From Ectothiorhodospira mobilis (lineage in GTDB: Bacteria; Pseudomonadota; Gammaproteobacteria; Ectothiorhodospirales; Ectothiorhodospiraceae), in assembly GCF_900114895.1 (NCBI RefSeq), contig NZ_FOUO01000003.1, positions 165,196 to 229,195 on the forward strand: a stretch of DNA of 64,000 bases, written 5' to 3'. The position numbers were made by a program, and so were the translations under genes. Every line of letters begins with the position of its first letter. Position 1 is the first letter of the stretch. This document shows positions 28,104 through 38,029 of the stretch, one piece after another. The notes below the pieces were generated by a model. The model made no database searches. It saw nothing but the letters and a program-made list of their open reading frames with translations, and was not told the origin of the DNA.

Positions 28104-29597
28104 TCAGTCCCCCAGGCGGTTGAACAGGAACTGCATCACCAGCGGCACCGGGCGGCCGGTGGCCCCCTTCTCCTTGCCGCTCTTCCAGGCCACGCCGGCG
28201 ATGTCCAGGTGGGCCCACTTGTATTTCTTGGTGAAGCGGGAGAGGAAGCAGGCGGCGGTGATGGTGCCGGCGGGACGGCCGCCGATGTTGGCCATGTCGG
28301 CGAAATTGCTCTTGAGCTGCTCCTGGTATTCGTCCCACAGGGGCAGTTCCCAGGCCCGGTCCAGGGTCTCCTGGCCGGCGCTGAGCAATTCCTTCACCAG
28401 GGCGGTATCGTTGCCCAGCACGGCGCTGGCCTGGTGGCCCAGGGCGATGATGCAGGCCCCGGTGAGGGTGGCCATGTCCACCACCGCCGCCGGTTCCAGG
28501 CGCTCCACGTAGGTGAGGGCGTCGCAGAGCACCAGGCGGCCCTCGGCATCGGTGTTGAGGATCTCCACGGTCTGGCCGGAGAGGGTCTGGATGATGTCCC
28601 CGGGGCGGGTGGCGCGGCCGTCGGGCATGTTCTCGGCGGCGGCGATCACCCCCACCACGTTCAGGGGCAGCTGGAGTTCGGCGCAGGCCTTCATGACCCC
28701 CAGCACGGCGGCGGCACCGCCCATGTCGTATTTCATCTCATCCATGGCCTCGCCGGGCTTGAGGGAGATGCCGCCGCTGTCGAAGGTGATGCCCTTGCCC
28801 ACCAGCACCACGGGTTTGTCCCCCTTGGCGCCGCCCCGGTGCTGCAGGACGATGAACCGCGGGGGCTGTTCCGAGCCCCGGCCCACGGCCAGCAGGGCCC
28901 CCATGCCCTCCTTCTCCATGGCCTCCTCGTCAAGCACCTCCAGCTTGAGGTCCTTGCTGGCCTTCTTCAGGGCCTTGGCCTCTTCCGCCAGGTGCACGGG
29001 GGTGCAGACGTTGCCCGGGCGGTTGGCCAGGTCCCGGGCCAGGCCCATGCCGGCGGCGGTGGCCCGGGCGCGGGCCACCGCCCGTTCACCGAGGGCCACC
29101 TGGTCTTCGTCACCGGCCTCCAGGATCATGTGCTTGAGGGCGGGTCGGGGCCGTTTCTTGCCCGTGCGGAACTCGTCGAAGCGGTAGAGCCCGTCCTCCA
29201 CGGCAAGCACCGTCTGGAAGGCCTTCCAGGGGAGATCGCGGCCCTTCACCGGCAGCTCCGTGAGGGTGTTGTGCGCGCGCTCGGCGCCGCTTTGCAGCAG
29301 GGCCCGGGTCATGGCGGCGGTGGCCTCGCGGAAGGGAACCTGGCCGAATTCCTTCTCCTTGCCCAGGCCCACCAGCAGGACCCTTTCGGCCACCGTGCCG
29401 GGGAGGTGGTGCAGCCAGAGGGTCTGACCCCGTTCCCCGTCCATGTCGCCGCGCTTGAGCAGGGCGGTGAGGGCGCCGTCGGTGGCCCGGTCCACGGCCT
29501 TGGCGGCGGCGGAGAGCTTGCGTCGCTCGAATACGCCCGCGACGATACAGGGGCTGGGCTGGGTGCCGGGAATGCCGCTTTGGACTGAGAATTCCAT
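28104..29597 (-). CDS. pepA: cytosol aminopeptidase (leucyl aminopeptidase)
   Basis: A 497-residue M17 metallopeptidase that removes N-terminal residues; in E. coli it also assists Xer recombination and carAB regulation by binding DNA. The catalytic domain has KGITFDSGGISLKPG, the metal-binding NTDAEGRLVLCDAL and MANIGGRPAGTITAACFL. It starts MEFSVQSGIPGTQPS at 29597; the frame remains open beyond that over the divergent lptF gene, which is rejected. pepA is divergent from lptFG as in most relatives. Confidence 0.97.
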   Translation of the reverse strand: MEFSVQSGIPGTQPSPCIVAGVFERRKLSAAAKAVDRATDGALTALLKRGDMDGERGQTLWLHHLPGTVAERVLLVGLGKEKEFGQVPFREATAAMTRALLQSGAERAHNTLTELPVKGRDLPWKAFQTVLAVEDGLYRFDEFRTGKKRPRPALKHMILEAGDEDQVALGERAVARARATAAGMGLARDLANRPGNVCTPVHLAEEAKALKKASKDLKLEVLDEEAMEKEGMGALLAVGRGSEQPPRFIVLQHRGGAKGDKPVVLVGKGITFDSGGISLKPGEAMDEMKYDMGGAAAVLGVMKACAELQLPLNVVGVIAAAENMPDGRATRPGDIIQTLSGQTVEILNTDAEGRLVLCDALTYVERLEPAAVVDMATLTGACIIALGHQASAVLGNDTALVKELLSAGQETLDRAWELPLWDEYQEQLKSNFADMANIGGRPAGTITAACFLSRFTKKYKWAHLDIAGVAWKSGKEKGATGRPVPLVMQFLFNRLGD

Positions 29598-29685
29598 GCC
29601 GTTCCTCGATCGCTGTCGGTGACGGCTCAGTTTAGAGAAAATACCCCCTTTCCACCAACACAGACCGCGCGGCGGTGACCCCGAG

Positions 29686-30792
29686 GTGACCTTGAAGGTT
29701 CTGGACCGATACCTGATGCGGGAGATGCTGGCCACCCAGGGGGCGGTGATCCTGGTGCTCGTGCTCATCATCCTGGGCGGTATGCTGGCGCGCCTGCTGC
29801 AGGAGGTGACCGAGGGGCGTATCCCGGCGGATGTGCTGCCGCCAATCCTGCTGCTGGGCACCCTCAATGCCCTCATCCTGCTGCTGCCGGTGTCCCTGTT
29901 CCTGGCGGTGATGCTCACCCTGGGGCGTTTGTACAAGGACAGCGAGATGGCCGCCCTCATGGCCTGCGGCGTGGGCTACGGCGGGCTCTACCGCCCGGTG
30001 CTGCTGGTGAGCCTGCCGCTGGCCGGGATCCTGTTGGCGCTGTCCCTCACCGTGGGGCCCTGGAGCAAGCTCCAGGTGGACGAGATCCGCGCCGAATCAG
30101 CGCAACGTTCCGACCTGGTGGGGGTGACCCCCGGGCGCTTCCTGGAGACGGGCATCGGCGGTACGGTGTTCTTCGTGGAGTCCTTCTCCGAGGACCGGGA
30201 GGTGATGCACAACGTCTTCATCCAGCGCCGCCAGGAGGGGGAGACCCAGGTGATGGTGGCCCGCAGCGCCCGTCAGGAGGTGGATGCGGTGAGCGGGCAG
30301 CGCTTCCTCGTGCTCAAGGACGGGATGCGCTACGACGGCAGCCCCGGGGATCGGGATTTTCGCATCATCCGTTTCGCCACCCACGGGGTGCGCATGCCGG
30401 ACCCCGGCGCGGCGCGGGTGCGCAACCGCACGGATAACGTGCCCACGGCCCGGCTCTGGGGGAGCGAACGCGTGGATTACCGTGCCGAGTTGCAGTGGCG
30501 CCTGTCGGTGCCGGTATCCCTGTTGCTGCTGGCGCTGCTGGCCCCGCCCCTGGCCCACACCGCGCCGCGCAAGGGGCGTTTCGCCCGCCTCGCCCTGGGG
30601 GTGGGGGTGTATGTGGTGTATGCCCAGATGCAGATCCTGGCCAAGGAGTGGTTCGCCGACGGCCAGTTGCCCGCCTGGCTGGGGATGTGGTGGGTGCACC
30701 TGGCGCTGGCCCTGTTGGCCGTGCTGCTGCTGATGCAGCGCCAGGGGGTGTTCCGGCCCCGGGGGCGAACCCGCCGGGAGGCGGTGGCATGA
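29686..30792 (+). CDS. lptF: LPS export permease LptF
   Basis: One of the two membrane subunits that, with LptB, extract lipopolysaccharide from the inner membrane. The 368-residue protein has three N-terminal helices, a periplasmic beta-jellyroll (about residues 125-255) and three C-terminal helices. It starts with GTG (MTLKVLDRYLMREML). Conserved parts include SLFLAVMLTLGRLYKDSEMAAL and GPWSKLQVDE. The stop overlaps the lptG start by 4 bases (ATGA), so the two are translated together. Confidence 0.95.
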   Translation: MTLKVLDRYLMREMLATQGAVILVLVLIILGGMLARLLQEVTEGRIPADVLPPILLLGTLNALILLLPVSLFLAVMLTLGRLYKDSEMAALMACGVGYGGLYRPVLLVSLPLAGILLALSLTVGPWSKLQVDEIRAESAQRSDLVGVTPGRFLETGIGGTVFFVESFSEDREVMHNVFIQRRQEGETQVMVARSARQEVDAVSGQRFLVLKDGMRYDGSPGDRDFRIIRFATHGVRMPDPGAARVRNRTDNVPTARLWGSERVDYRAELQWRLSVPVSLLLLALLAPPLAHTAPRKGRFARLALGVGVYVVYAQMQILAKEWFADGQLPAWLGMWWVHLALALLAVLLLMQRQGVFRPRGRTRREAVA

Positions 30793-31850
30793 GGATCCTG
30801 CGCCTGTATCTCATCCGCCAGGTCATCGGCGGCACCCTGCTGGCCCTGGCGGTGCTCACCGCCCTGGATGTGGGGTTTGCCTTCGTCGGTGAGATCGAGG
30901 ACGTGGGGGAGGGCAGCTATGGCTGGGTCCAGGCCCTGGTGTTCACCGCCCTGACCATCCCCGGACGGGTGTATGAACTCTTCCCCACCGGCGTGCTCAT
31001 CGGCGCCCTGCTGAGCCTGGGGACCCTGGCGGAGAACAGCGAACTCACGGCCATGCGCGCCGCCGGGCTGCCGGTGCGCCGTATCGCCGGGGCCGTGCTG
31101 CAGGCCGGGGGGGTGCTCATGGTGGTGGCCCTGTTGCTGGGGGAGGTGGTGGCCCCGGCCAGCGAGCGTCAGGCCCAGGGCATGCGCACCTTCGCCCATT
31201 CCGAGCGCATCCAGGTGGGGGGCACCGGGCTCTGGGCCCGGGAGGGGAACGATTATCTCAACGTGCAGGTGATCATGCCCGGGCTGCGGCTGCACGATGT
31301 CCGCGTCTACCGTTTCGACGAGGGGCGTCATCTCACCGAGATGGTCCATGCGGAGTCGGCCCGCTACACGGACGGCACCTGGCGGATGCGGGGGGTCACC
31401 CGCAGCCGCATCGCCCTGGAGGGGGTGGAGGTGGAGCGCACCGCCGAGGAGTCCTGGGAACGCCTGCTGGCCCCGGAGCTGTTCGACGTGGTGGTGGTGG
31501 AGCCGCAGCAGATGTCCGCCTGGACCCTGTGGCGCTACATCACCTATCTGCGGGATAACAGCCTGGACGCCGCCCCCTATGAGCTGGCCTTCTGGAGCCG
31601 CTTCACCACGCCCCTGTCCAGCCTGGTGATGCTGCTGCTGGCGCTGCCCTTCGTGTTCGGCTCCCTGCGCTCCGGGGGGGCGGGGCAGCGCCTGTTCATC
31701 GGTATCCTCGTGGGGGTGGGCTTCCACCTGCTCAACCGCATGCTCAACCACATGGGGCTGGTCTACGGCCTGCCGCCCCTGTTGAGCGCGGCGCTGCCCA
31801 TGGTGCTGTTCCTGGCGGTCGCCGTGGTGGCCCTGCGCCGGGTGCGCTAG
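30789..31850 (+). CDS. lptG: LPS export permease LptG
   Basis: Partner of LptF in the LptB2FG exporter. The 353-residue protein has the same six-helix plus jellyroll plan: MRILRLYLIRQVIGGTLLAL, the coupling-helix region LGTLAENSELTAMRAAGLPVRRI, and C-terminal helices with PLSSLVMLLLALPFVFGSLR. It overlaps lptF and converges on the RDD gene with a 4-base gap. Confidence 0.95.
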   Translation: MRILRLYLIRQVIGGTLLALAVLTALDVGFAFVGEIEDVGEGSYGWVQALVFTALTIPGRVYELFPTGVLIGALLSLGTLAENSELTAMRAAGLPVRRIAGAVLQAGGVLMVVALLLGEVVAPASERQAQGMRTFAHSERIQVGGTGLWAREGNDYLNVQVIMPGLRLHDVRVYRFDEGRHLTEMVHAESARYTDGTWRMRGVTRSRIALEGVEVERTAEESWERLLAPELFDVVVVEPQQMSAWTLWRYITYLRDNSLDAAPYELAFWSRFTTPLSSLVMLLLALPFVFGSLRSGGAGQRLFIGILVGVGFHLLNRMLNHMGLVYGLPPLLSAALPMVLFLAVAVVALRRVR

Positions 31851-31854
31851 GCCT

Positions 31855-32376
31855 TCAGATCCCCCCCGAGCGGTCGGGCCCCAGGCGGATCAGGCGGGTG
31901 CCGGAGAGCAGATCGTGGAGCATGAGCTTTTGCGGGTGCAGCACCGTCCAGACCAGGCCCGCCAAGACCACCGCGCCCACCCCGGCTGCCATGGGCACCT
32001 GGCCCGTGTTCCAGAGCCGGATCCCCCAAAGGACCAGCACCCACTGGGCCAGGGCCACGGTGAAGCGGCTCAGGGATTGCAGCCAGGTGACCGCCCCTCC
32101 GGAGCGGGACACCAGGCGCACGCGCCAGGTCTGCATGGGCAGACTGATGCCGCCGTGGGTCCAGAACCAGCCGTAGTAGAGGAAGGCCGACAGGCCCACC
32201 AGGAGGACGTAGGCGGGATACCAGGGGTGTTCCGGGGTGATGCCCCCGAAGATACTCACCCCCAGGGTGACCAGCAGCAGCACGGCCAGGACCATGATAC
32301 CGTCGTAGGCCATGCAGCCCAGGCGGCGCAGCAGGCCCACGGGGGCGGGTTGGGATCCGGTGGTGGAGTCGTTCAT
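31855..32376 (-). CDS. RDD-family membrane protein
   Basis: A 173-residue inner-membrane protein with an RDD domain: RRLGCMAYDGIMVLAVLL (the R and D pair), a second helix pair around YAYVLLVGLSAFLYYGWFW-like sequence, and the C-terminal KLMLHDLLSGTRLIRL that closes these proteins. About four hydrophobic segments. Role unknown, possibly ion transport. The ATG at 32376 was chosen; the open frame upstream has no similarity. Confidence 0.85.
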   Translation of the reverse strand: MNDSTTGSQPAPVGLLRRLGCMAYDGIMVLAVLLLVTLGVSIFGGITPEHPWYPAYVLLVGLSAFLYYGWFWTHGGISLPMQTWRVRLVSRSGGAVTWLQSLSRFTVALAQWVLVLWGIRLWNTGQVPMAAGVGAVVLAGLVWTVLHPQKLMLHDLLSGTRLIRLGPDRSGGI

Positions 32377-32536
32377 GGGGACATCGGGGAATGATAAGGG
32401 GCCTGCATTATACGCCCCTGTCCCTGGGCCCGGCCAAGGGGGCAATCTCCCCGCCTGACACCCGCGGCGCATGGGGCCTATACTGGATCTGCCTGCGCGG
32501 GACGCCGGGCGGGGCGCAGCAACGGGAGGCCAGTCC

Positions 32537-32911
32537 ATGAGCACGGAAAACAACGGCAGACGCCACTTTCACCGCGTCCGTTTCGACGGCCGCGCCTTTC
32601 TCACCTTCGAGGGCGGCGACGAGTTGCCGGTGGAATTGCTGGACCTCTCCCTCCAGGGGGCCCTGGTGCGTACGCTGGAGCCCCTCGCCGAGGACCGCCG
32701 CTCCACCTACGGCTATCTGCGGGTACCCCTGAATCCCGACTTTCACATCCTGCTGATGATCCAGGTGGTGCGCATGGATGGCCACGACCTGGGGCTGCGG
32801 GTGACCCAGATGGATCTGGAGAGCGCGCAGCACCTGCGCCGCATCGTGGAGCTGAACCTGGGGGATCCGGAACTGCTCAACCGCGACCTGGCGGCCCTGG
32901 TGAATGCATGA
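32537..32911 (+). CDS. PilZ-domain cyclic-di-GMP receptor
   Basis: A 124-residue protein consisting of one PilZ domain. The c-di-GMP binding signatures are present: the arginine motif RRHFHRVRFDGR at residues 8-19 and LDLSLQGALV (D/NxSxxG) at about residue 36-45. GGGAGG precedes the ATG by 9 bases. Such single-domain receptors carry c-di-GMP signals to motility or export machines; the target is not visible here. A FimX-like protein is encoded at 43654-45750. Confidence 0.9.
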   Translation: MSTENNGRRHFHRVRFDGRAFLTFEGGDELPVELLDLSLQGALVRTLEPLAEDRRSTYGYLRVPLNPDFHILLMIQVVRMDGHDLGLRVTQMDLESAQHLRRIVELNLGDPELLNRDLAALVNA

Positions 32912-32995
32912 TGCCGACACCGCCCATGGCGATGAAACCGTTCCCCGGGGTCCGGGGTCCAATCCAGGCATGACGAACGCTGCGGGGCCCGCATC

Positions 32996-34483
32996 ATGAA
33001 TCTCGGCCGCCGATCCCCCATCCCGCGCATCCTCCCCTGGCTGCTGGCCCTGCTGGCGGGCCTGGCGCTGGCCTTTGCCGTCCAGGCCCGGGATGGAGGG
33101 GAGCGCATGGGCTTGATGCTGGAGGTGGACGGGGCCATCGGCCCGGCCACCAGCGATTATTTCCTGCGGGGCCTGGAGGCCGCCCGGGAGATGGACGCGG
33201 AACTGGTGTTGGTGCGCCTGGACACCCCCGGCGGCCTGGACAGCGCCATGCGGGACATGATCCAGGGCATCCTCGCCTCCCCGGTGCCGGTGGTCACCTA
33301 TGTGGCCCCCTCCGGGGCGCGGGCCGCCAGCGCCGGGACCTATCTCCTCTACGCCAGCCATGTGGCGGCCATGGCGCCGGCCACCAACCTGGGCTCGGCC
33401 ACGCCGGTGCAGATCGGCGGGGGCGGGCTGCCCGGGATGCCCGAGGGCGGCCGGGACGAGGCACCCCAGGGCGATGGCCAAACACCATCCCCTGAGGCCT
33501 CCAAAGGCGATGCCCCGGACACAGCGGGGCAGGACGAGAACGAGACCGGGCCACCCGCACCCCGCCGCGGCGAGACCGCCATGGAGCGCAAGGTCCTGGA
33601 GGACGCCGTGGCCTACATCCGCGGCCTGGCGGAGCTGCGCGGGCGCAATGCCGACTGGGCCGAGGACGCGGTACGCGAGGCGGTGAGCCTGGGGGCCACC
33701 CAGGCCCTGGAGCAGGGGGTCATCGACCGGGTGGCGGACAGCACCGGGGATCTCCTGCGCCAGATCGACGGCCTGACGGTGCGCCTGGACCGGGGGGAGC
33801 GCACCCTGGACACCCAGGGGCTACAACTGGTGCAGCGGACCCCCGACTGGCGCACCCGCCTGCTGGCGGTCCTCACCAACCCCAACGTGGCCTACATCCT
33901 CATGCTGGTGGGGATCTACGGCATCATCTTCGAACTGGCCAATCCCGGCAGCATCTTCCCCGGTGTGGTGGGGACCATCAGCCTGATCCTGGCCCTGTAC
34001 GCCTTCCAGGTGCTGCCCATCAACTACGCCGGGCTGGCGTTGATCCTCGTCGGGGTGGTGCTCATGATCGCCGAGGCCTTCGTCCCCAGCCTGGGCATTC
34101 TTGGATTCGGCGGGGTGGCCGCCTTTGTCTTCGGCTCCATCATCCTGGTGGACGAGGGCAACCTGGGCATCTCCATCCCCCTCATCGGCGGCACTGCCCT
34201 GGTGTCGGCCCTGTTCTTCGTCTGGGTGCTGGGCCGCTTCTTCCAGATGCGCCGGCGCCATGTCACCACCGGCCGGGAGGAGATGATCGGCGCCGTGGGC
34301 ACCGCCCTGAAGGACTTTTCCGGGGGCAGCGGACGCATCCGGGTACACGGCGAATCCTGGCTGGCCCGCAGCGACGCCCCCGTCGCCCGGGGCGACAGCG
34401 TGCGGGTGACGGCCATGGACGGTCTCACCCTCACGGTGGAGCCCGCCCGTGAAACCGGAACCCCGAAAGGAGCCGCATCATGA
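32996..34483 (+). CDS. NfeD-family membrane protease (ClpP-like serine protease plus NfeD domain)
   Basis: A 495-residue membrane protein of the long NfeD type. A signal or anchor segment ([18 protein letters not shown]) is followed by a ClpP/SppA-like protease domain (about residues 40-270; [13 protein letters not shown], catalytic serine in [14 protein letters not shown]), four membrane segments (about 295-410) and a C-terminal OB-fold NfeD domain. A low-complexity linker (about residues 140-195, rich in G, P, E and D) interrupts the protease domain between strand and active-site lysine. It overlaps the slipin gene by 4 bases; NfeD-slipin pairs act on membrane protein quality control. Confidence 0.92.
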   Translation: MNLGRRSPIPRILPWLLALLAGLALAFAVQARDGGERMGLMLEVDGAIGPATSDYFLRGLEAAREMDAELVLVRLDTPGGLDSAMRDMIQGILASPVPVVTYVAPSGARAASAGTYLLYASHVAAMAPATNLGSATPVQIGGGGLPGMPEGGRDEAPQGDGQTPSPEASKGDAPDTAGQDENETGPPAPRRGETAMERKVLEDAVAYIRGLAELRGRNADWAEDAVREAVSLGATQALEQGVIDRVADSTGDLLRQIDGLTVRLDRGERTLDTQGLQLVQRTPDWRTRLLAVLTNPNVAYILMLVGIYGIIFELANPGSIFPGVVGTISLILALYAFQVLPINYAGLALILVGVVLMIAEAFVPSLGILGFGGVAAFVFGSIILVDEGNLGISIPLIGGTALVSALFFVWVLGRFFQMRRRHVTTGREEMIGAVGTALKDFSGGSGRIRVHGESWLARSDAPVARGDSVRVTAMDGLTLTVEPARETGTPKGAAS

Positions 34484-35286
34484 TCCTCGCACTGGTGGTA
34501 CCCCTGGCCCTGGTATTGGGCCTGCTCGTCCTGTCCATCCGCGTGCTGCGGGAATACGAGCGCGGTGTCGTCTTCTTCCTCGGCCGTTTCCAGGCGGTGA
34601 AGGGCCCGGGGCTGATCCTGGTGATCCCGGTCATCCAGCAGATGGTGCGGGTGGACCTGCGGCTCATCACCCTGGACGTCCCCAGCCAGGACGTGATCTC
34701 CCAGGACAACGTCACGGTGCGGGTCAACGCCGTGCTCTACTTCCGGGTGGTGGATCCGGAGAAGGCCATCATCCAGGTGGAGGACTACTACAACGCCACC
34801 AGCCAGCTGGCCCAGACCACCCTGCGTTCGGTGCTGGGCAAGCACGACCTGGACGAGATGCTCTCAGAGCGGGACCGGCTCAACGACGACATCCAGTCCA
34901 TCCTGGACAGCCAGACCGACAGCTGGGGCATCAAGGTGGCCAACGTGGAGATCAAACACGTGGACCTGGACGACACCATGATCCGCGCCATCGCCCGCCA
35001 GGCGGAGGCGGAGCGGGAACGCCGCGCCAAGGTGATCCACGCCGAGGGGGAGCTGCAGGCGGCGGCCAAGCTCACCGAGGCGGCGGATGTCCTCTCCGGC
35101 AGCCCCCAGGCCCTGCAGCTGCGCTATCTGCAGACCATGAGCGACATGACCAACAAGAACGCCTCCACGGTGATCTTCCCCTTCCCCTTCGACCTCATGG
35201 GGGCCTTCACCGGCGCCGCCGGGGCGGGGCGCAAGGCGCCCCCGCGGGACGTTGCCGGTGAACGCACCGGCGGGGGCGGGGCATGA
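34480..35286 (+). CDS. slipin (SPFH/stomatin-family membrane protein)
   Basis: A 268-residue protein with one N-terminal membrane segment ([20 protein letters not shown]) and an SPFH domain ([20 protein letters not shown] through about residue 190), then a coiled coil ([21 protein letters not shown]). Slipins form oligomers in the membrane and are cleaved or partnered by the NfeD protease encoded just before it. Start overlaps nfeD stop; stop overlaps xerD start, both as ATGA. Confidence 0.93.
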   Translation: MILALVVPLALVLGLLVLSIRVLREYERGVVFFLGRFQAVKGPGLILVIPVIQQMVRVDLRLITLDVPSQDVISQDNVTVRVNAVLYFRVVDPEKAIIQVEDYYNATSQLAQTTLRSVLGKHDLDEMLSERDRLNDDIQSILDSQTDSWGIKVANVEIKHVDLDDTMIRAIARQAEAERERRAKVIHAEGELQAAAKLTEAADVLSGSPQALQLRYLQTMSDMTNKNASTVIFPFPFDLMGAFTGAAGAGRKAPPRDVAGERTGGGGA

Positions 35287-36179
35287 CGCGGGAGGCCCCG
35301 CTGATCGACCGTTTCCTGGACGCCCTGTGGATGGAGCAGGGGCTGAGCGATCACACCCTGGCGGCCTACCGCGCGGACCTGAAGGGGCTGGACCGCTGGC
35401 TGGAGGGGCAGGGGGTGGCCCTGGAGGCGGCGGACCGGTCCCGGCTCCTGGCCTATCTGGCCCAGCGCATGGAGCAGGGGGCGCGGCCCCGCACCATGGC
35501 GCGGCTGCTCTCCACCCTGCGCCGTTTCTATGGCCACCTGGCGCAACAGGGCATGATCCCCGAGGACCCCACGGCCCGCATCGACGCGCCGCGCCTGGGG
35601 CGGCCGCTGCCTGATGCCCTTACCGAGGCGGAGGTGGAGGGCCTGCTCCGGGCCCCGGACCCGGAGGACGACCTGGGGCTGCGGGACCGGGCCATGCTGG
35701 AGGTGCTCTACGCCACCGGCCTGCGGGTCTCCGAACTGGTGGGGCTGCGCCTGGGGCAGACGAACCTGCGCCACGGCGTGGTGCGCACCCTGGGCAAGGG
35801 GGGCAAGGAACGCCTGGTGCCCCTGGGGGAGGAGGCCGTGGACTGGCTGGAGGCCTATCTGGACACGGCACGTCCGGCCCTGCTGCGGGGCCGCGGTCAA
35901 TGCGAGGCGGTGTTCGTCACCCGCCGGGGCGAGGCCATGACGCGCCAGGCCTTCTGGTACGCCATCCGCCGCCACGCCGCCACCGCCGGCATCCGCAAGC
36001 ACCTCTCCCCCCACACCCTGCGCCATGCCTTTGCCACCCACCTGCTCAACCACGGGGCCGACCTGCGCGTGGTGCAGATGTTGCTGGGGCATGCCAGCCT
36101 CTCCACCACCCAGATCTACACCCACGTGGCCCGCGAGCGGCTCAAGTCCCTGCACGCGGAACACCACCCCCGGGGCTGA
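35283..36179 (+). CDS. xerD: site-specific tyrosine recombinase XerD
   Basis: With XerC resolves chromosome dimers at dif. The 298-residue protein has the SAM-like core-binding domain ([20 protein letters not shown]) and the catalytic domain with [12 protein letters not shown] (Arg), [10 protein letters not shown] (Lys), [12 protein letters not shown] (His, Arg), [16 protein letters not shown] (His, Tyr279). XerD rather than XerC is favoured by length and by dsbC following it, the common xerD-dsbC order. It is translationally coupled to the slipin gene, which is unusual. Confidence 0.95.
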   Translation: MTREAPLIDRFLDALWMEQGLSDHTLAAYRADLKGLDRWLEGQGVALEAADRSRLLAYLAQRMEQGARPRTMARLLSTLRRFYGHLAQQGMIPEDPTARIDAPRLGRPLPDALTEAEVEGLLRAPDPEDDLGLRDRAMLEVLYATGLRVSELVGLRLGQTNLRHGVVRTLGKGGKERLVPLGEEAVDWLEAYLDTARPALLRGRGQCEAVFVTRRGEAMTRQAFWYAIRRHAATAGIRKHLSPHTLRHAFATHLLNHGADLRVVQMLLGHASLSTTQIYTHVARERLKSLHAEHHPRG

Positions 36180-36223
36180 CCCGGGTATCCTGCCATCCAC
36201 CCCTGATCCAGTGAGTCGAGTGC

Positions 36224-36955
36224 ATGTACAGAACCATCCCGATCCTTGTGTCTCTCTGTCTGACCCTCCTGCCCCTCACGGCGCCCGCCGAGGAGGACGG
36301 GACCATCGCCGCCCTGCGCGAGCGGGTGGCCGAACTGGTCCCCGACACCAAGCCCAGTGACATCCGCGAGACGCCGGTGGCCGGGCTCTACCAGGTGCGT
36401 TTCGGGGCCCGCCTGTTCTACATCACGGCGGACGGGGAACATGTCCTGGAGGGCACCCTCGTGGAGGTGGACACGGGACGCAACCTCACCGAGGCCGCCC
36501 GTGCCGTGGGCCGGCGCGAGCTGCTGGCGCAGATGGATGAGAAGGACATGGTGGTCTATCCGGCCAAGGGGGAGGAGAAGCACGAGATCACGGTGTTCAC
36601 CGATGTGGAGTGCCCCTACTGCCGTCGCCTCCACGACGAGGTGGAGGCCCTGAACGAGGCGGGGGTGACGGTGCGTTATCTCATGTTCCCCCGCTCCGGG
36701 CAGGGCTCGCCGGGCTACGACAAGATGGTCCGGGTCTGGTGTGCCGACGACCCGGCGGCGGCCTTCAACCGGGCCAAGGCGGACAAGCCGGTGAAGGCCG
36801 AGGCATGCGAGACCCCGGTGCGCGAGCACATGACCCTGGGGCACAGGATGGGGGTGCGGGGCACCCCGGCCATCCTCCTGGAGGGCGGTGAGATGCTCCC
36901 GGGGTACCGCCCGGCGGAGCGGATCCTCCAGGCCCTGGAGCAGGCCGGGACCTGA
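36224..36955 (+). CDS. dsbC: thiol:disulfide interchange protein DsbC
   Basis: Periplasmic disulfide isomerase. The 243-residue protein has a signal peptide (about residues 1-22, ISLV-type core LVSLCLTLLPLTAPA), an N-terminal dimerisation domain, a linker helix and a thioredoxin domain with active site Cys130-Pro-Tyr-Cys133 and cis-proline in RGTPAILL. It starts 44 bases after xerD. Confidence 0.95.
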   Translation: MYRTIPILVSLCLTLLPLTAPAEEDGTIAALRERVAELVPDTKPSDIRETPVAGLYQVRFGARLFYITADGEHVLEGTLVEVDTGRNLTEAARAVGRRELLAQMDEKDMVVYPAKGEEKHEITVFTDVECPYCRRLHDEVEALNEAGVTVRYLMFPRSGQGSPGYDKMVRVWCADDPAAAFNRAKADKPVKAEACETPVREHMTLGHRMGVRGTPAILLEGGEMLPGYRPAERILQALEQAGT

Positions 36956-36968
36956 GGACGGCCGCCTC

Positions 36969-36990
36969 GGGGTGCCCCACCGGGCGCCCC
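36969..36990. terminator. bidirectional hairpin between dsbC and the cnoX-like gene
   Basis: A 9-bp stem with one G-T pair (GGGGTGCCC 36969-36977 with GGGCGCCCC 36982-36990) and a CACC loop sits between two convergent genes. No T run. Confidence 0.45.
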
Positions 36991-37000
36991 GTCCCGGGCT

Positions 37001-37864
37001 TCAGAACAACAGGGCCATCATCTTGCGGCGGTATTCGTTCACCAGCGGGTGATGGGCCCCCAGGAGCTCGAAGGCGGCGAGCAGGCCCTTGTGGCCCGCG
37101 TCATCGCCGTAGCGGCGGTGCTTCTTCATCAGCCGCATGAGCAGTTCCAGGCCCCCGGCCGGGTCCCCCTGCAGCAGGCGGACGGCCCCCAGGCGGTGCA
37201 GGGCCTCGGGATCGTCCGGATCCTGCTCCAGACGCGCCTCCAGGGCCGGCCATTCCTGCGGGTCCCCGGCGGCCCGGGCAAAATGCAGTTCCGACTCGAT
37301 CCGTTTCACGTCCTCCCGCTGGTGCAGGTCCATGGGCAGGCTCTTCACCAGCGCCTCCGCCTCATCGGCCCGCCCCAGCTGGAGCAGGGCCCGGGCCTGC
37401 TCGATCTTGATCTCCTCCTTCTCCGGCCGTGCCCGGCGGGCGGCCTCGAACTGCTCCACGGCGGTGTGGGCGTCCCCCTGCTCCAGGGCCTCGCGCCCGG
37501 CGCGCAGGGCATCGGATTCGGGGCCGGGCAGATGGCGTTCCAGCAATTCGCGTACCGCCGACTCCGGCTGCACACCCATGAACTGGTCCGCCACCTCCCC
37601 GTCCCGGAAGAGCATCACCGTGGGCAGGCTGCGCACCCCGTACTCCATGGCCAGTTCCTGCTCCTGGTCGGTGTTCACCTTGGCCAGGAGGAAGCCCCCG
37701 GCGTACTCCTCCGCCAGCTTCGACAGGATGGGGATCAGCATCTGGCAGGGCTGGCACCAATCCGCCCAGAAGTCCACCAGGACGGGCCGGTTGTGGGACT
37801 CCTGGAGCACCAGGGAAGGGAACTGATCGCGGGAGACCTCAACGATGTGGGGAGATGTACTCAT
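37001..37864 (-). CDS. thioredoxin-fold TPR co-chaperone, YbbN/CnoX-like
   Basis: A 287-residue protein with an N-terminal thioredoxin domain and a C-terminal TPR-like helical region (about residues 115-287). The active-site segment is WCQPC, Cys37 and Cys40: a redox-capable CxxC is retained, whereas E. coli CnoX has lost one cysteine. CnoX proteins hold unfolding proteins under chlorine stress and pass them to DnaK or GroEL. The CQPC form suggests a true oxidoreductase activity here. It is divergent from parE. Confidence 0.9.
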   Translation of the reverse strand: MSTSPHIVEVSRDQFPSLVLQESHNRPVLVDFWADWCQPCQMLIPILSKLAEEYAGGFLLAKVNTDQEQELAMEYGVRSLPTVMLFRDGEVADQFMGVQPESAVRELLERHLPGPESDALRAGREALEQGDAHTAVEQFEAARRARPEKEEIKIEQARALLQLGRADEAEALVKSLPMDLHQREDVKRIESELHFARAAGDPQEWPALEARLEQDPDDPEALHRLGAVRLLQGDPAGGLELLMRLMKKHRRYGDDAGHKGLLAAFELLGAHHPLVNEYRRKMMALLF

Positions 37865-38029
37865 CGGGAATGACCTTGTCGTGAATGTCGGGTGAATCGG
37901 TTTGGCAATGGGGTCTTTCGGGATTCATTGTCGGGACGGCCGGCGCCGTCTTCAAGGCCGTCCCACTTGTGGTTTGCGGGGAGGTTGCATACAGTAGCCG
38001 CGCCTTTTCCACCGGACCATCACCCGCCC

